From the IMG/VR virus record IMGVR_UViG_3300035698_001300, positions 1 through 20,945 of that record: a stretch of DNA of 20,945 nucleotides, one strand, 5' to 3'. The translations under genes and the position numbers were made by a program. The notes below the pieces were generated by a model that saw only the letters and a program-made list of their open reading frames with translations, was not told the origin of the DNA and searched no databases. This document shows, one piece after another, positions 7,939-14,557 of this stretch (positions are counted from its first letter, which is position 1; each line of letters begins with the position of its first letter). This DNA comes from a virus.

Positions 7939-7962
7939 TACTATATAAATAACATTATTTTA
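7939..7962 (-). promoter_or_regulatory. Archaeal-type promoter upstream of tail terminator operon
   Basis: On the minus strand the block reads AATAATGTTATT followed by TATATAGTA. It includes a TTTATATA TATA box about 25 nt before a probable start near 7920, and the ATG lies at 7891 behind a GGGAGG site. The 24 bases are identical to the block before the portal gene and nearly so before the protease gene and the noncoding RNA. AATAA-TG-TTATT forms a 12-bp inverted repeat over the BRE position and could be an operator. Confidence 0.75.
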
Positions 7963-7971
7963 ATAGAATTA

Positions 7972-8073
7972 TTAAGGATAGAATTTCTCTTTTATACATA
8001 TATAAACTAGAACAATAAATGCAAAAGCTACTCCGCCTACATTCCACCCAAACATTACATTTTCTTCAGTCAT
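7972..8073 (-). CDS. Single-span membrane microprotein, 33 aa
   Basis: ATG at 8073 overlaps the end of the preceding 69-aa gene (the stop of that gene is read as ATGACTGA in this frame). The ORF runs 33 residues to TAA at 7972-7974. After MTEENVMFGW a hydrophobic stretch (VGGVAFAFIVLVYICI) spans about 16-18 residues, followed by KEKFYP. This predicts an outside-N, inside-C single membrane span by the positive-inside rule. It is the last gene before the promoter of the tail terminator. Function unknown; holin-like or host-membrane role is possible but unproven. Confidence 0.55.
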   Translation of the reverse strand: MTEENVMFGWNVGGVAFAFIVLVYICIKEKFYP

Positions 8074-8275
8074 ACATTTCACTCAATTTTGATTTAAGTC
8101 GTGCATCATTTAAGTCCTCTCCGACAGTTTCAAATATTTCTTTAGCTTTTAAGAAATTATCTTCTGCCTGAATATACCTCAAAGCCCAACCATATACCCG
8201 CCAATCATTTTTTTCTTTTGCTAAATTAATTATCTTAAACATATCCTCGGTAGAAAATGCCTTTTCTTCACTCAT
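8066..8275 (-). CDS. Small helical protein, 69 aa
   Basis: ATG 8275 with GAGGT 5 nt upstream. It overlaps the end of the 81-aa gene by 8 nt. The sequence is entirely helical with an arrangement like a TPR-type helix pair (DMFKIINLAKEKNDWRVYGW, then ALRYIQAEDNFLKAKEIFET). No catalytic residues or metal ligands are apparent. It belongs to a three-gene leaderless unit (81 aa, 69 aa, 33 aa) embedded between the head-tail joining genes and the tail terminator, so it may serve a function separate from virion assembly. Function unknown. Confidence 0.65.
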   Translation of the reverse strand: MSEEKAFSTEDMFKIINLAKEKNDWRVYGWALRYIQAEDNFLKAKEIFETVGEDLNDARLKSKLSEMYD

Positions 8276-8513
8276 CTTTTACCTCTTGAATATTAAAGAA
8301 ATATTTTATCCATAGAATCAAAGCGGACTTATTAGTGTTCTTTATTGTATAATTTTCATAGCCTTCCTCAGTACTACTTAATCCATTTCCTATAGTAAGT
8401 AAATCTGAATCTAATTCCTTAATCCATTTACTTGCTTCTTGTCTTACTTCGTCATAACTAAGAAATTCTGGGTATTTCACTCCCTTTAAATCATTTAATA
8501 TCTTTAGTGTCAT
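8268..8513 (-). CDS. Leaderless small protein, 81 aa
   Basis: Start chosen as the ATG at 8513. It ends a 33-bp promoter block shared with the gene at 19325, with the TATA box centred 25 nt upstream, so transcription should begin at or next to the ATG. An alternative upstream ATG at 8528 would lie inside the promoter. The protein opens with a helix (MTLKILNDLKG), has an acidic middle (DEVRQEASKWIKELDSDLL), and ends with a hydrophobic segment LILWIKYFFNI at about 66-76. No family is recognised. Its separate promoter inside a structural operon suggests independent timing from the head and tail genes. Confidence 0.7.
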   Translation of the reverse strand: MTLKILNDLKGVKYPEFLSYDEVRQEASKWIKELDSDLLTIGNGLSSTEEGYENYTIKNTNKSALILWIKYFFNIQEVKDE

Positions 8514-8543
8514 ACAATTAAATAACACTAACTAATATATAAA
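8511..8543 (-). promoter_or_regulatory. Leaderless promoter, copy 1 of a 33-bp repeat
   Basis: The minus strand reads TTTATATATTAGTTAGTGTT, then ATTTAATTGT and the start codon ATG. TATA centre to ATG is about 25 nt, the archaeal TATA-to-start distance. Copy 2 lies at 19323-19355 and differs at one base out of 33, although the genes downstream are unrelated. Identity through the initiator region as well as the TATA suggests a shared regulator or recent duplication of the control region. Confidence 0.7.
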
Positions 8544-8545
8544 CA

Positions 8546-8986
8546 TTACTTTATCCAAGCAACTGCTTCTTCTATTACTTCTTCCATCTTTTTATCATTA
8601 TAAAGAACTCTTCTTATCGGTGCGAAATTTTGCATACCACGAGGTAAATTGGCTTTCTCTCTCTGTTTAGGACTCAACTCTTTCTTCTTAGGAATAGCTG
8701 GGTAACCATTCTTAGGAAACCTCTCTGTGCCATATTTAGAAAAGTAATCTAATGTACCGAACTCGATATAAACTGCGTGTTTAGCTGAAGACTGAATTGT
8801 TACGCCTGTTTCATCTGTAGTGAAAGTAAAAGAACCTTTTAATTTACCTGTATCAACTAACCTCATTCGGTTAATCTCTTCAGTTATTTTTCTAACCATA
8901 ATGAACCCGATGGCATTAAATAATTTCTTCTTTACTTCATTCCAATTTGTGATCTTTACTTTCTGACCATCAACATTAATTATCAT
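8546..8986 (-). CDS. HK97 gp10-like tail completion / head-tail joining protein
   Basis: 146 aa, ATG 8986, two bases after the previous stop. The N-terminal helix (IGFIMVRKITEEINRMRLVDTGKLKGSF, residues about 27-54) with 'VDTGxLxxS' and the following segment AKHAVYIEFGT, at about residues 88-98, are the hallmark of the HK97 gp10 / phage minor tail family ('hA.yvEfGT'). The end carries a Lys/Arg loop and NFAPIRRVLYNDKKMEEVIEEA, where the family has 'P.l..a......'. It joins the connector to the tail during assembly. Family assignment is firm on motif and position. Confidence 0.8.
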   Translation of the reverse strand: MIINVDGQKVKITNWNEVKKKLFNAIGFIMVRKITEEINRMRLVDTGKLKGSFTFTTDETGVTIQSSAKHAVYIEFGTLDYFSKYGTERFPKNGYPAIPKKKELSPKQREKANLPRGMQNFAPIRRVLYNDKKMEEVIEEAVAWIK

Positions 8987-8988
8987 AG

Positions 8989-9399
8989 TTAGTCGCTACT
9001 ATTAGGTCTCCGTTTACATCTATAAGAATAATGACAAACTGTACCACCTAATTCTGGAGCTTGAATATTATCAACTATCTCCCAAACTGCGTTACCATCA
9101 ATAATTAAGTCTTGAGGTTTAGGGACAGTAGACAAAGCGTCAGGGTAAATATAAAGAACACCATCTCCTACTTCAACTATACCCAACTCAATTATCTTCT
9201 GGTCTAAGTCTAAACCGAATTGTAAGTCTCCAATGAAAGAAGTATCAGTAGTAGAAACTGAAACTATCTGGTCATCATCGTCATAAGTATTAGTAGGTAC
9301 TCTAATAATAAGAGTCTTACCAAATATGTTGTTAATCATATCTTTAGTTGCATTTATGTTAATTGCTGCGTGTGTACTTGGTCTATTAGTTTTTACCAT
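8989..9399 (-). CDS. Head closure (stopper) protein
   Basis: 136 aa, ATG 9399, AGGT about 8 nt upstream. It is beta-rich with the typical head-closure pattern: GKTLIIRVPTNTYDDDDQIV (about residues 27-46), DLQFGLDLDQKIIELGIVEVGDG, then GNAVWEIVDNIQAPELGGTV where stoppers have 'Y.v......... .....a'. It follows the gp6-like connector and precedes the gp10-like protein, the usual place for an SPP1 gp16-type stopper that closes the portal channel after packaging. No signature residue is available, so the call relies on order and fold pattern. Confidence 0.6.
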   Translation of the reverse strand: MVKTNRPSTHAAININATKDMINNIFGKTLIIRVPTNTYDDDDQIVSVSTTDTSFIGDLQFGLDLDQKIIELGIVEVGDGVLYIYPDALSTVPKPQDLIIDGNAVWEIVDNIQAPELGGTVCHYSYRCKRRPNSSD

Positions 9400-9400
9400 T

Positions 9401-10720
9401 TTAAATTACCTGTAAGTCTGCTCTTTTTCCTATCATTTTGTATATCTCAGTAACTCTGCCTTTAAATTCTTTTATTACCTGAGCGATATTTATATATACT
9501 TCCCCAATACTGACAGTTTTTGACCCCAAAACGTACATAGTTGCGTCATCATAGGAACCACCAGAGAGTCTAACGTAAGCTTTAATTGAAGCTAACAAAA
9601 CTGCCAACTCTTGAATATAAGTCGGAGTTGTATCTGTTCCATAGTAGTAATCTATTCTAACATTTCTAGATCCGTTAGGAATACTGCCTGAAGTTAAATA
9701 AATTGTTCCATTATCAGAAAACGTATAAGTTCTAGGTTCAAGTATTTTAGAAATTGAATCTACTAAACTCATAGTCGCACAAATTGGATCAACAGAATAA
9801 TTATCTGTCAAAGTTCCTCGAATCCAATAAGCTGTTTCTCCATTAACGGAAGTTGTAGCCCATCCGTAAGGATAGACCCAAACAAACTTACCGCTAGAGG
9901 TGAAAATGGAAGCACCACTGTCAACGTCTGACTCAGTTATATCAACCCAGCCAGAACCATTATAATATTCCCAATCTATAGTGCTTGCACCTACACCTGC
10001 TGTAGATAAATTAATTTCTAGCCCTACGAATTGGTAACCACTACCTATGTAAATTCTATCTCCAGTAGCTGGAGCATCATCGAATAAAGTAAAAGGTGCC
10101 TGTACTGAACTGTTTACTTCAGTTGTTTTATCTGTATAAGTTCCACTACCATCATCGTAATTGAAAAATTTACTTATAGCTTGAAGTTTTTGTAAAAAGT
10201 AAAGTTGATCTATTTTGTTAATAGGATATTTCTTTAAAACTAATAAGTCACTTCCATCATAATCTGACTGGAAAGGTTCGTCAGTTGTTGGGTATCTTGA
10301 AGTTGCTACTCCGTCTCTGTATTCAGTTATAGCAGTAGGAGTATCCCATTTCCTTCCTGTAGTTAAATCTATTTCCGAATCTGCTTTCGCTATCATATCA
10401 GTAACTTCAGAGTCACTAAATATGCCACCACTCCAATAAGTTGCGTATAGTATGTTAGTAGATAATTCAGTCTTACCTGCAGTTGTTAAAAGTATTTTAC
10501 CACTATCTTTGTCAAGTGTATAATCAGTTGTTTCTGTTAATGCAGTAAAGTCGTTACTACCACTAGCTGCGTAATTAAGTGTATAAGTTCCACTAATAAT
10601 GTTATCTTTGTCGAGGTCAAAAGAGGTCTCACTGTTATCTCCTGTACCTACAGTTTCGTCTATAATTTTTTCGCCTAGTCCAGATTGTTCTATGAACTCA
10701 GAGTTTGTGCTATATGCCAT
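9401..10720 (-). CDS. Head-tail connector (gp6/gp15-like) with inserted beta domain
   Basis: 439 aa, ATG 10720, with GAGGT 6 nt upstream. Residues 22-95 form a beta module (GDNSETSFDLDKDNI, SGKILLTTAG). Residues 100-122 (FSDSEVTDMIAKADSEIDLTTG) start the helical connector core, which resumes at about 365-439 with helices QELAVLLASIKAYVRL and VIKEFKGRVTEIYKMIGKR. Residues about 187-320 form an inserted Tyr/Trp-rich beta-sandwich (WEYYNGSGWVDI, ETAYWIRGTL), the kind also found in decoration or adhesin proteins. Connectors of this family are usually 100-200 aa, so both beta modules are additions. It would sit under the portal and connect to the stopper protein. Confidence 0.65.
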   Translation of the reverse strand: MAYSTNSEFIEQSGLGEKIIDETVGTGDNSETSFDLDKDNIISGTYTLNYAASGSNDFTALTETTDYTLDKDSGKILLTTAGKTELSTNILYATYWSGGIFSDSEVTDMIAKADSEIDLTTGRKWDTPTAITEYRDGVATSRYPTTDEPFQSDYDGSDLLVLKKYPINKIDQLYFLQKLQAISKFFNYDDGSGTYTDKTTEVNSSVQAPFTLFDDAPATGDRIYIGSGYQFVGLEINLSTAGVGASTIDWEYYNGSGWVDITESDVDSGASIFTSSGKFVWVYPYGWATTSVNGETAYWIRGTLTDNYSVDPICATMSLVDSISKILEPRTYTFSDNGTIYLTSGSIPNGSRNVRIDYYYGTDTTPTYIQELAVLLASIKAYVRLSGGSYDDATMYVLGSKTVSIGEVYINIAQVIKEFKGRVTEIYKMIGKRADLQVI

Positions 10721-10730
10721 TTTCTAACCT

Positions 10731-10928
10731 CTATTTTTTAATTAAGTGACTTAATAACCAACCAAGTATTCCACCGAAAGTCGAACTCACAGTAACAATA
10801 CCAGTAAAGAAACCACCTATCTGTTGTCTGAATTTAGTGTTTTTTTCTACACCAGTTTCAATTTTACAAAACCTGTGATCCAAACTATCTATCTTCTCAG
10901 CTAATACTGCGTTAGTTATTCTTGTCAT
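10731..10928 (-). CDS. Coiled-coil plus membrane-span small protein, 65 aa
   Basis: Start preferred at ATG 10928, which sits in a TTAAGATGAC junction also used at the capsid-proximal genes; an ATG at 10943 would overlap the upstream stop. After a helical, partly coiled segment (ITNAVLAEKIDSLDHRFCKI, GVEKNTKFRQQ) comes a hydrophobic span (GFFTGIVTVSSTFGGILGWLL) ending SHLIKK. That is the layout of XhlA-type phage proteins (coil, then C-terminal membrane span), but the identity is not clear. It lies in the head-tail joining region, odd for a lysis gene. A membrane-anchored assembly or entry role is possible. Confidence 0.55.
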   Translation of the reverse strand: MTRITNAVLAEKIDSLDHRFCKIETGVEKNTKFRQQIGGFFTGIVTVSSTFGGILGWLLSHLIKK

Positions 10929-10929
10929 C

Positions 10930-11106
10930 TTAAGATGCGTCATGTATTATTACTGCTTGAAATGTTTCGTTACCTACCTTAACATAAGATATATCTCGTA
11001 TAGTAAAGCTATCTGTTACCGTTTCTAAGTATGTTTCAACTAGTGCTGCAACAACTGTTAAAGAACCAGTTGCACTTACCCAATCGACTACTGCATAATT
11101 TGTCAT
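10930..11106 (-). CDS. Small beta-type protein, 58 aa
   Basis: ATG 11106 with GAGGT 8 nt upstream, ending in TAA at 10930-10932. The protein (VDWVSATGSLTVVAALVETY, LETVTDSFTIRDISY, VKVGNETFQAVIIHD) alternates helix and strand. It is coupled to the next small gene by a TTAAGATG junction. No motif is recognised; proteins of this size between capsid and connector genes are often decoration or joining factors. The good ribosome site and tight spacing make it a real gene. Confidence 0.6.
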   Translation of the reverse strand: MTNYAVVDWVSATGSLTVVAALVETYLETVTDSFTIRDISYVKVGNETFQAVIIHDAS

Positions 11107-11107
11107 C

Positions 11108-11431
11108 TCATTGTACCTCTGATAAGTTTAATAATATATAATCTATTAAATCATCTTCATTTAGTTTGCTATAACCTTTAATTCCTTTTTCTTTACAAAT
11201 AGCAACCTGTTCTTTTCTGTTTAAAGCTTTTAAACTTTCTTTATTTAGCTCAACTTCTTCTTTTATTTCAAGTTTAACTACCTCAGCGTAATCAAGAAAT
11301 TCAGCACCGTGTTTAATTGCTAAGTCATATAATTCATCAGGAACATCTTCCCCTTTTTTGAAAGTGAACCATTCACAATCTTTGCCTTCAATTTCCTTTT
11401 TTATATTGAGTATTGCATTTAATATTTTCAT
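11108..11431 (-). CDS. Acidic protein with C-terminal HeH/SAP-like domain
   Basis: 107 aa, ATG 11431, ribosome site GGTGA formed by the end of the previous gene. Residues 1-50 give a mixed helix-strand start (EWFTFKKGEDVPDELYDLAI), 51-66 are acidic (KLEIKEEVELNKESLK), and 69-101 (ALNRKEQVAICKEKGIKGY, then a helix NEDDLIDYIL) match the helix-extended-helix fold of SAP/HeH/Rho-N-like domains ('L.k.el...lk..gi.g...l.kdeLi..i'). Such domains appear in phage head or connector proteins and can bind DNA. It lies directly upstream of the small genes before the connector. Domain call moderate; exact role unknown. Confidence 0.6.
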   Translation of the reverse strand: MKILNAILNIKKEIEGKDCEWFTFKKGEDVPDELYDLAIKHGAEFLDYAEVVKLEIKEEVELNKESLKALNRKEQVAICKEKGIKGYSKLNEDDLIDYILLNLSEVQ

Positions 11432-11433
11432 AT

Positions 11434-11742
11434 TTAATCACCTATAAATTTTTCATATAAACTGTAATGTTCTTCTTTTAATTTGTTAGACTCATCTAAT
11501 TCTTTTAGACTTTTCTTAATTAAATCATTCTCGAATATAGTTAATTCTATTTCTACTGCTATATCACTAGCTTTATTCCATCTAACAAGTTCATTCTCTG
11601 TTACTAAATCGAATCTTTTAATTTCTTCTTCTTCAAAAGATAGTAACTCTCTAAGTCTTCTAACCACTTTCAAAGTAACAAAGTTACCTTCTTTTGGTAG
11701 TAAGTTTAATAATATAATTCTTTCTTGTATTTGTAGTTCCAT
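11434..11742 (-). CDS. Conserved-style small virion-module protein, 102 aa
   Basis: ATG 11742 follows GAGGT. The sequence MELQIQERIILLNLLPKEGN with EEEEIKRFDLVTENELVRWN then two charged helices (LIKKSLKELDESNKLKEEHY, SLYEKF) resembles a family of about 100-aa proteins of unknown function that I associate with siphovirus head modules ('LLPKEGNFxTLK'). It shares the pattern of strand start, acidic helix, tryptophan and amphipathic tail. Function unknown. It is preceded by a poly-U terminator, so its expression may be lower than that of the upstream capsid-related genes. Confidence 0.6.
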   Translation of the reverse strand: MELQIQERIILLNLLPKEGNFVTLKVVRRLRELLSFEEEEIKRFDLVTENELVRWNKASDIAVEIELTIFENDLIKKSLKELDESNKLKEEHYSLYEKFIGD

Positions 11743-11764
11743 TTTCCATTTACCTCATTAATTT

Positions 11765-11783
11765 AAAAGAAAAAAAAGAAAAG
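11765..11783 (-). terminator. Poly-U terminator after 216-aa virion gene
   Basis: On the minus strand CTTTTCTTTTTTTTCTTTT begins 4 nt after the stop at 11787. There is no strong hairpin, as is typical of archaeal intrinsic termination, where U-rich tracts suffice. It would reduce read-through from the abundant capsid genes into the connector genes. Confidence 0.6.
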
Positions 11784-11786
11784 ACT

Positions 11787-12437
11787 CTATGACTGAGTAC
11801 ACATAATCCAACTTTCAGTTCCGTAGATGTTAATTCTTATCTTATGGCTGAACTTAGACTCGTCGTTATCTGATTCAACTAAATTACCTGAAGCTACAGT
11901 ACCACCAATTAAACTAATAGCGAATACTTCATCTTCTACTGCTGCTAAACCAGTTGCATCTCCACCAAGTACACATCTTAAAAAAGAAGTTACACCTGAA
12001 ATGTCTGAACTAGTTCCTGCTGAATATATTTCTGCGTTTAAAGCTGTTAAACAACCTGCGTAAGAAGCGTCTCCTAATAATACCTGTGCGTCTACTCCTG
12101 CACCGAAACCTGAAACTGAACCTGCTGCTGCTAAATCTAAACTAATATGTGCACCTCTACAAGTTGCCGCTGCTACACTTACTTTAGAAAATGCTCTAAT
12201 AGCTTCTCCTGAAATACCTATACCATTTAATGAGTGTCTTAAATATAAACTTCTTGAATCTCCACTAGTTGCAGTAGACTCTGTTCGGTATTCCATAAAT
12301 ACATTGTCAGCTACAGAAGTTGTTGCTGGATCTGCTGAAGTACCAATACCGTGTAATAATGCGTTAGCTGGGTTTGCACCTGCTTGTTTTCTAAATATGA
12401 AAACTCTATTTTCTAATTGACTTATTCCGTTTGACAT
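11787..12437 (-). CDS. Virion-associated protein, possible decoration protein
   Basis: 216 aa, ATG 12437, with GGAGATGA as ribosome site. Composition is Gly/Ala/Ser rich and beta-prone with motifs SRSLYLRHSLNGIGISGEAI and VAAATCRGAHISLDLAAAG, then GCLTALNAEIYSAG. I recall this layout from phage structural proteins of unknown function that lie just after capsid genes ('YLRHSxxGxGxSGEAxRAF'). It is bounded on both sides by poly-U tracts, so it may be transcribed or regulated as its own unit. A capsid decoration or shell-stabilising role is inferred from position and composition. Confidence 0.55.
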   Translation of the reverse strand: MSNGISQLENRVFIFRKQAGANPANALLHGIGTSADPATTSVADNVFMEYRTESTATSGDSRSLYLRHSLNGIGISGEAIRAFSKVSVAAATCRGAHISLDLAAAGSVSGFGAGVDAQVLLGDASYAGCLTALNAEIYSAGTSSDISGVTSFLRCVLGGDATGLAAVEDEVFAISLIGGTVASGNLVESDNDESKFSHKIRINIYGTESWIMCTQS

Positions 12438-12488
12438 TTATAATCATCTCCATTGTTTTCTTCCACTAATTTAATGTGGGTAAATAAA

Positions 12489-12506
12489 TTAAAAAAATAA
12501 AAAAGG
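12489..12506 (-). terminator. Poly-U terminator after duplicated beta genes
   Basis: Minus strand CCTTTTTTATTTTTTTAA, 9 nt after the stop at 12515. No hairpin precedes it, matching archaeal U-tract termination. It closes the capsid and paired beta-protein unit. Confidence 0.6.
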
Positions 12507-12514
12507 TTACGCCT

Positions 12515-12832
12515 TTAGACGAATACGCCAGGGTCTGAACGACCTACAAGTTCAACTACTCTTACTGCGTTAGAATTTGCACTCTGTACAGTTATTGTAG
12601 CAACTCCTGCAGTTACTGAACAAGTAGCAATATCTGTTACAATAATGCTTGCACTAGTTGTATGAACCCAACTACGAATAGTTAGTAAACCAGTTGCAGC
12701 AATACCCCAATCAGATAATGTTACAGTAAAAGTATCGTTCTCATCAGCAGTATTAGGTGTCTGGAACATAGCAGTTACTAACTCAGAGTTAGATACTAAT
12801 TCCCAAGACTTCAAAATACTTGTTTTTACCAT
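12515..12832 (-). CDS. Beta protein, second copy of a tandem pair
   Basis: Start at ATG 12832, two bases after the first copy's stop; an upstream ATG at 12865 lies inside the first gene and is less likely. Both copies are then exactly 105 aa and align end to end without gaps: TSILKSWE, TPNTADxND/TNT, G(I)AATGLLxxxSWVHT, then a repeated VTIxS/TV pattern and GRSDPGVFV. Predicted to be a single beta sandwich. The pair lies right behind the major capsid gene, where head decoration or stabilising proteins are usual. Function is inferred. The conserved C-terminal VGRSDPGVFV may be an interface. Confidence 0.65.
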   Translation of the reverse strand: MVKTSILKSWELVSNSELVTAMFQTPNTADENDTFTVTLSDWGIAATGLLTIRSWVHTTSASIIVTDIATCSVTAGVATITVQSANSNAVRVVELVGRSDPGVFV

Positions 12833-12833
12833 C

Positions 12834-13151
12834 TTAAACGAATACTCCTGCGTCAGCTCGACCAATTACTTGAACAACTCTCATATCGTCGTTAGTTCCT
12901 GAAGCAATAGTTACAGTTAAAACTCCTGAGCTTACTGCACAAGTGTTTAATTCTGTAGTAATTACTGAACCGTTTGATGTATGTACCCAACTTTCTACTA
13001 CTAATAAACCAGTTGCACTAATACCATAATCACCTAAAGTAATTTCTAAAGTATTTGTTGCGTCTGCTGTATTAGGAGTAATGAAAAGTAAACTTTTCAA
13101 TTCTGCGTTAGGCAATACTTCCCAAGATTTTAGAATACTAGTAGCTGTCAT
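12834..13151 (-). CDS. Beta protein, first copy of a tandem pair
   Basis: 105 aa, ATG 13151, one base after the capsid stop in a TTAAGATG junction. It aligns end to end with the following 105-aa protein, so the two arose by tandem duplication. Shared landmarks are TSILKSWE at residues 4-11, TPNTAD at about 25-30, a GISATGLL segment at about 43-50, SWVHT at 54-58 and VIGRADAGVFV at the end. The divergence is moderate (roughly half identical by eye), with the two kept the same length. Suits a decoration or fibre-like capsid accessory that forms pairs. Function is inferred only. Confidence 0.65.
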   Translation of the reverse strand: MTATSILKSWEVLPNAELKSLLFITPNTADATNTLEITLGDYGISATGLLVVESWVHTSNGSVITTELNTCAVSSGVLTVTIASGTNDDMRVVQVIGRADAGVFV

Positions 13152-13152
13152 C

Positions 13153-14199
13153 TTAAGCTATACCGTATCTTTGAGCCATTGCACTTTCGAATGAAACCAC
13201 TAAGCTACCATACCATTTTAACATATATTTCTGAGAGTCGTTAGTTTTAGCTAATTCTTCGTAAGAAATGTCTAGTAATACTGCCATAAATAAGTATCTT
13301 GTATCTAAGTAGATAATTCTGTGACTTGTAGCAGTAGTTGGCATAAATCTATCTTTGATCCATAATGCACCATCAAATACGAAAGCGTCAGGAATACCGA
13401 ATGACATTTCTGCACTAGGTCTTTCTACGTTTCTTTGGAAGTCCATTAATAAACCTTTAATGTAATTGAAAGTTGAACCGTCAGTTACACATAAATCTAT
13501 CATACCATTTGCTTCAAAAGCAGTGTTCATATCGTCTCTAATTAAAGCTAGAGTAATATTTGCACTTGAGTTGTCAGTTGAGTTAGTTGTAATAGACTGT
13601 ATTAAACCCTGGAAACCATTTGCATTAGTGGATGTGTTACCATTAATAATTTCGTCTTCCATAGCTTCGTACATACTAGCAGTTTTTACTCTAATATCTT
13701 CAGCTAATAAATTTATGTAACCTTCTCCGCTTGCTTGTGCTGGACCAGTTACTCTACCTACTGCGTATAAATATTTCATTACTACATTAGCGTCATCTCT
13801 AGTATCAACATCTTCAGAAAGTGCTGCGTCGTCTCCTAAGAAACCTGCTCCGCCTTTAGCTGAGATTAAGTTGTAAATGTAAGATCTACCTTTAATTGCT
13901 TTACGTGGTAACATAAAAGCTAATGGAGTTTGTCTTACTGTTTTATCAACTATACTTGGATCTAAGAAAGGTGGCATTAATGAGTACATAGTGGAAGTTC
14001 CACCAGAAGTAGCATTAATTGAAGGTGCTTTCTGTAAGCTTGTGTTAATAGTTTCTAAAGCTTTTTTTGAAGCTTCTAAACCGCCTCTTAATCCTGGGTA
14101 ATATTCTTGTTCGTCTGCAATACCAGCTGCACCGAATACTTTAGTAAAAGCACTCTCTACACCTCTATTGTTTAAGTTTGCTGTTTTAAATCCTGACAT
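13153..14199 (-). CDS. Major capsid protein, HK97 fold
   Basis: 348 aa, ATG 14199, GGAGGA ribosome site 8 nt upstream, stop adjacent to the duplicated beta genes. N-terminal about 70 residues are a helical, linker-like arm. The mature part begins near MYSLMPPFLDPSIVDKTVRQ and has the usual landmarks: TPLAFMLPRK with an E-loop-like stretch SAKGGAGFLGDDAALSEDV, a spine helix MYEAMEDEIINGNT followed by ANGFQGL (a typical capsid 'DxxiinGtg...GF.Gl' segment), a P-domain region around FNYIKGLLMDFQRNVERPSA, and a terminal strand WYGSLVVSFESAMAQRYGIA. It follows the protease/scaffold, so this is the shell protein. Family call firm by motif order and context. Confidence 0.85.
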   Translation of the reverse strand: MSGFKTANLNNRGVESAFTKVFGAAGIADEQEYYPGLRGGLEASKKALETINTSLQKAPSINATSGGTSTMYSLMPPFLDPSIVDKTVRQTPLAFMLPRKAIKGRSYIYNLISAKGGAGFLGDDAALSEDVDTRDDANVVMKYLYAVGRVTGPAQASGEGYINLLAEDIRVKTASMYEAMEDEIINGNTSTNANGFQGLIQSITTNSTDNSSANITLALIRDDMNTAFEANGMIDLCVTDGSTFNYIKGLLMDFQRNVERPSAEMSFGIPDAFVFDGALWIKDRFMPTTATSHRIIYLDTRYLFMAVLLDISYEELAKTNDSQKYMLKWYGSLVVSFESAMAQRYGIA

Positions 14200-14200
14200 T

Positions 14201-14557
14201 TTATTGTCCTCCGTACTTTTTTCTTAATGAATCTTCAATAGACATAGCTTTTGCTACATTCTCTTCTTCTCCATCAAAGTTTTTATCTACTTGAGTTTCT
14301 CGAGTAGGCAAGTTTACTGACTTAGTTTTTAAATCTGTAATCTCTTTTTTTGTTGCTTCTAATTCAGTCTTCATTAAGTTAAATTCCTTTTTGAAAACTT
14401 CTAATTCAGAAACTTGTTTTTCTTCAACTACTGGTGCTGGATCTTCTACCTTAGCTTCAGGTTCAGCTTCTACTTTTGCTTCTTCCTTTACTTCAGGGAT
14501 TAACTCCTTAGTCACTTCTGTAGTTTCAGTAATTTCTTCAGTTGTTTGTTCTGTCAT
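14201..14557 (-). CDS. Nested scaffold protein, in-frame internal start
   Basis: In frame inside the protease gene, ATG 14557 has a GAGGT ribosome site 7 nt upstream, as good as any in the window. It would give a 118-aa protein made only of the acidic and coiled-coil scaffold part. This corresponds to phage lambda C/Nu3, where a separate scaffold is made from an internal start. The start codon is read as Met178 of the protease. The protein would help assemble the capsid in larger amounts than the protease. Inferred from ribosome site and domain border. Confidence 0.55.
   Translation of the reverse strand: MTEQTTEEITETTEVTKELIPEVKEEAKVEAEPEAKVEDPAPVVEEKQVSELEVFKKEFNLMKTELEATKKEITDLKTKSVNLPTRETQVDKNFDGEEENVAKAMSIEDSLRKKYGGQ

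Noticed and set aside
12833-12865. Upstream start (MVELTQEYSF) for the second duplicated gene
   Set aside because: The extension overlaps the first copy; starting at 12832 makes both paralogues 105 aa.
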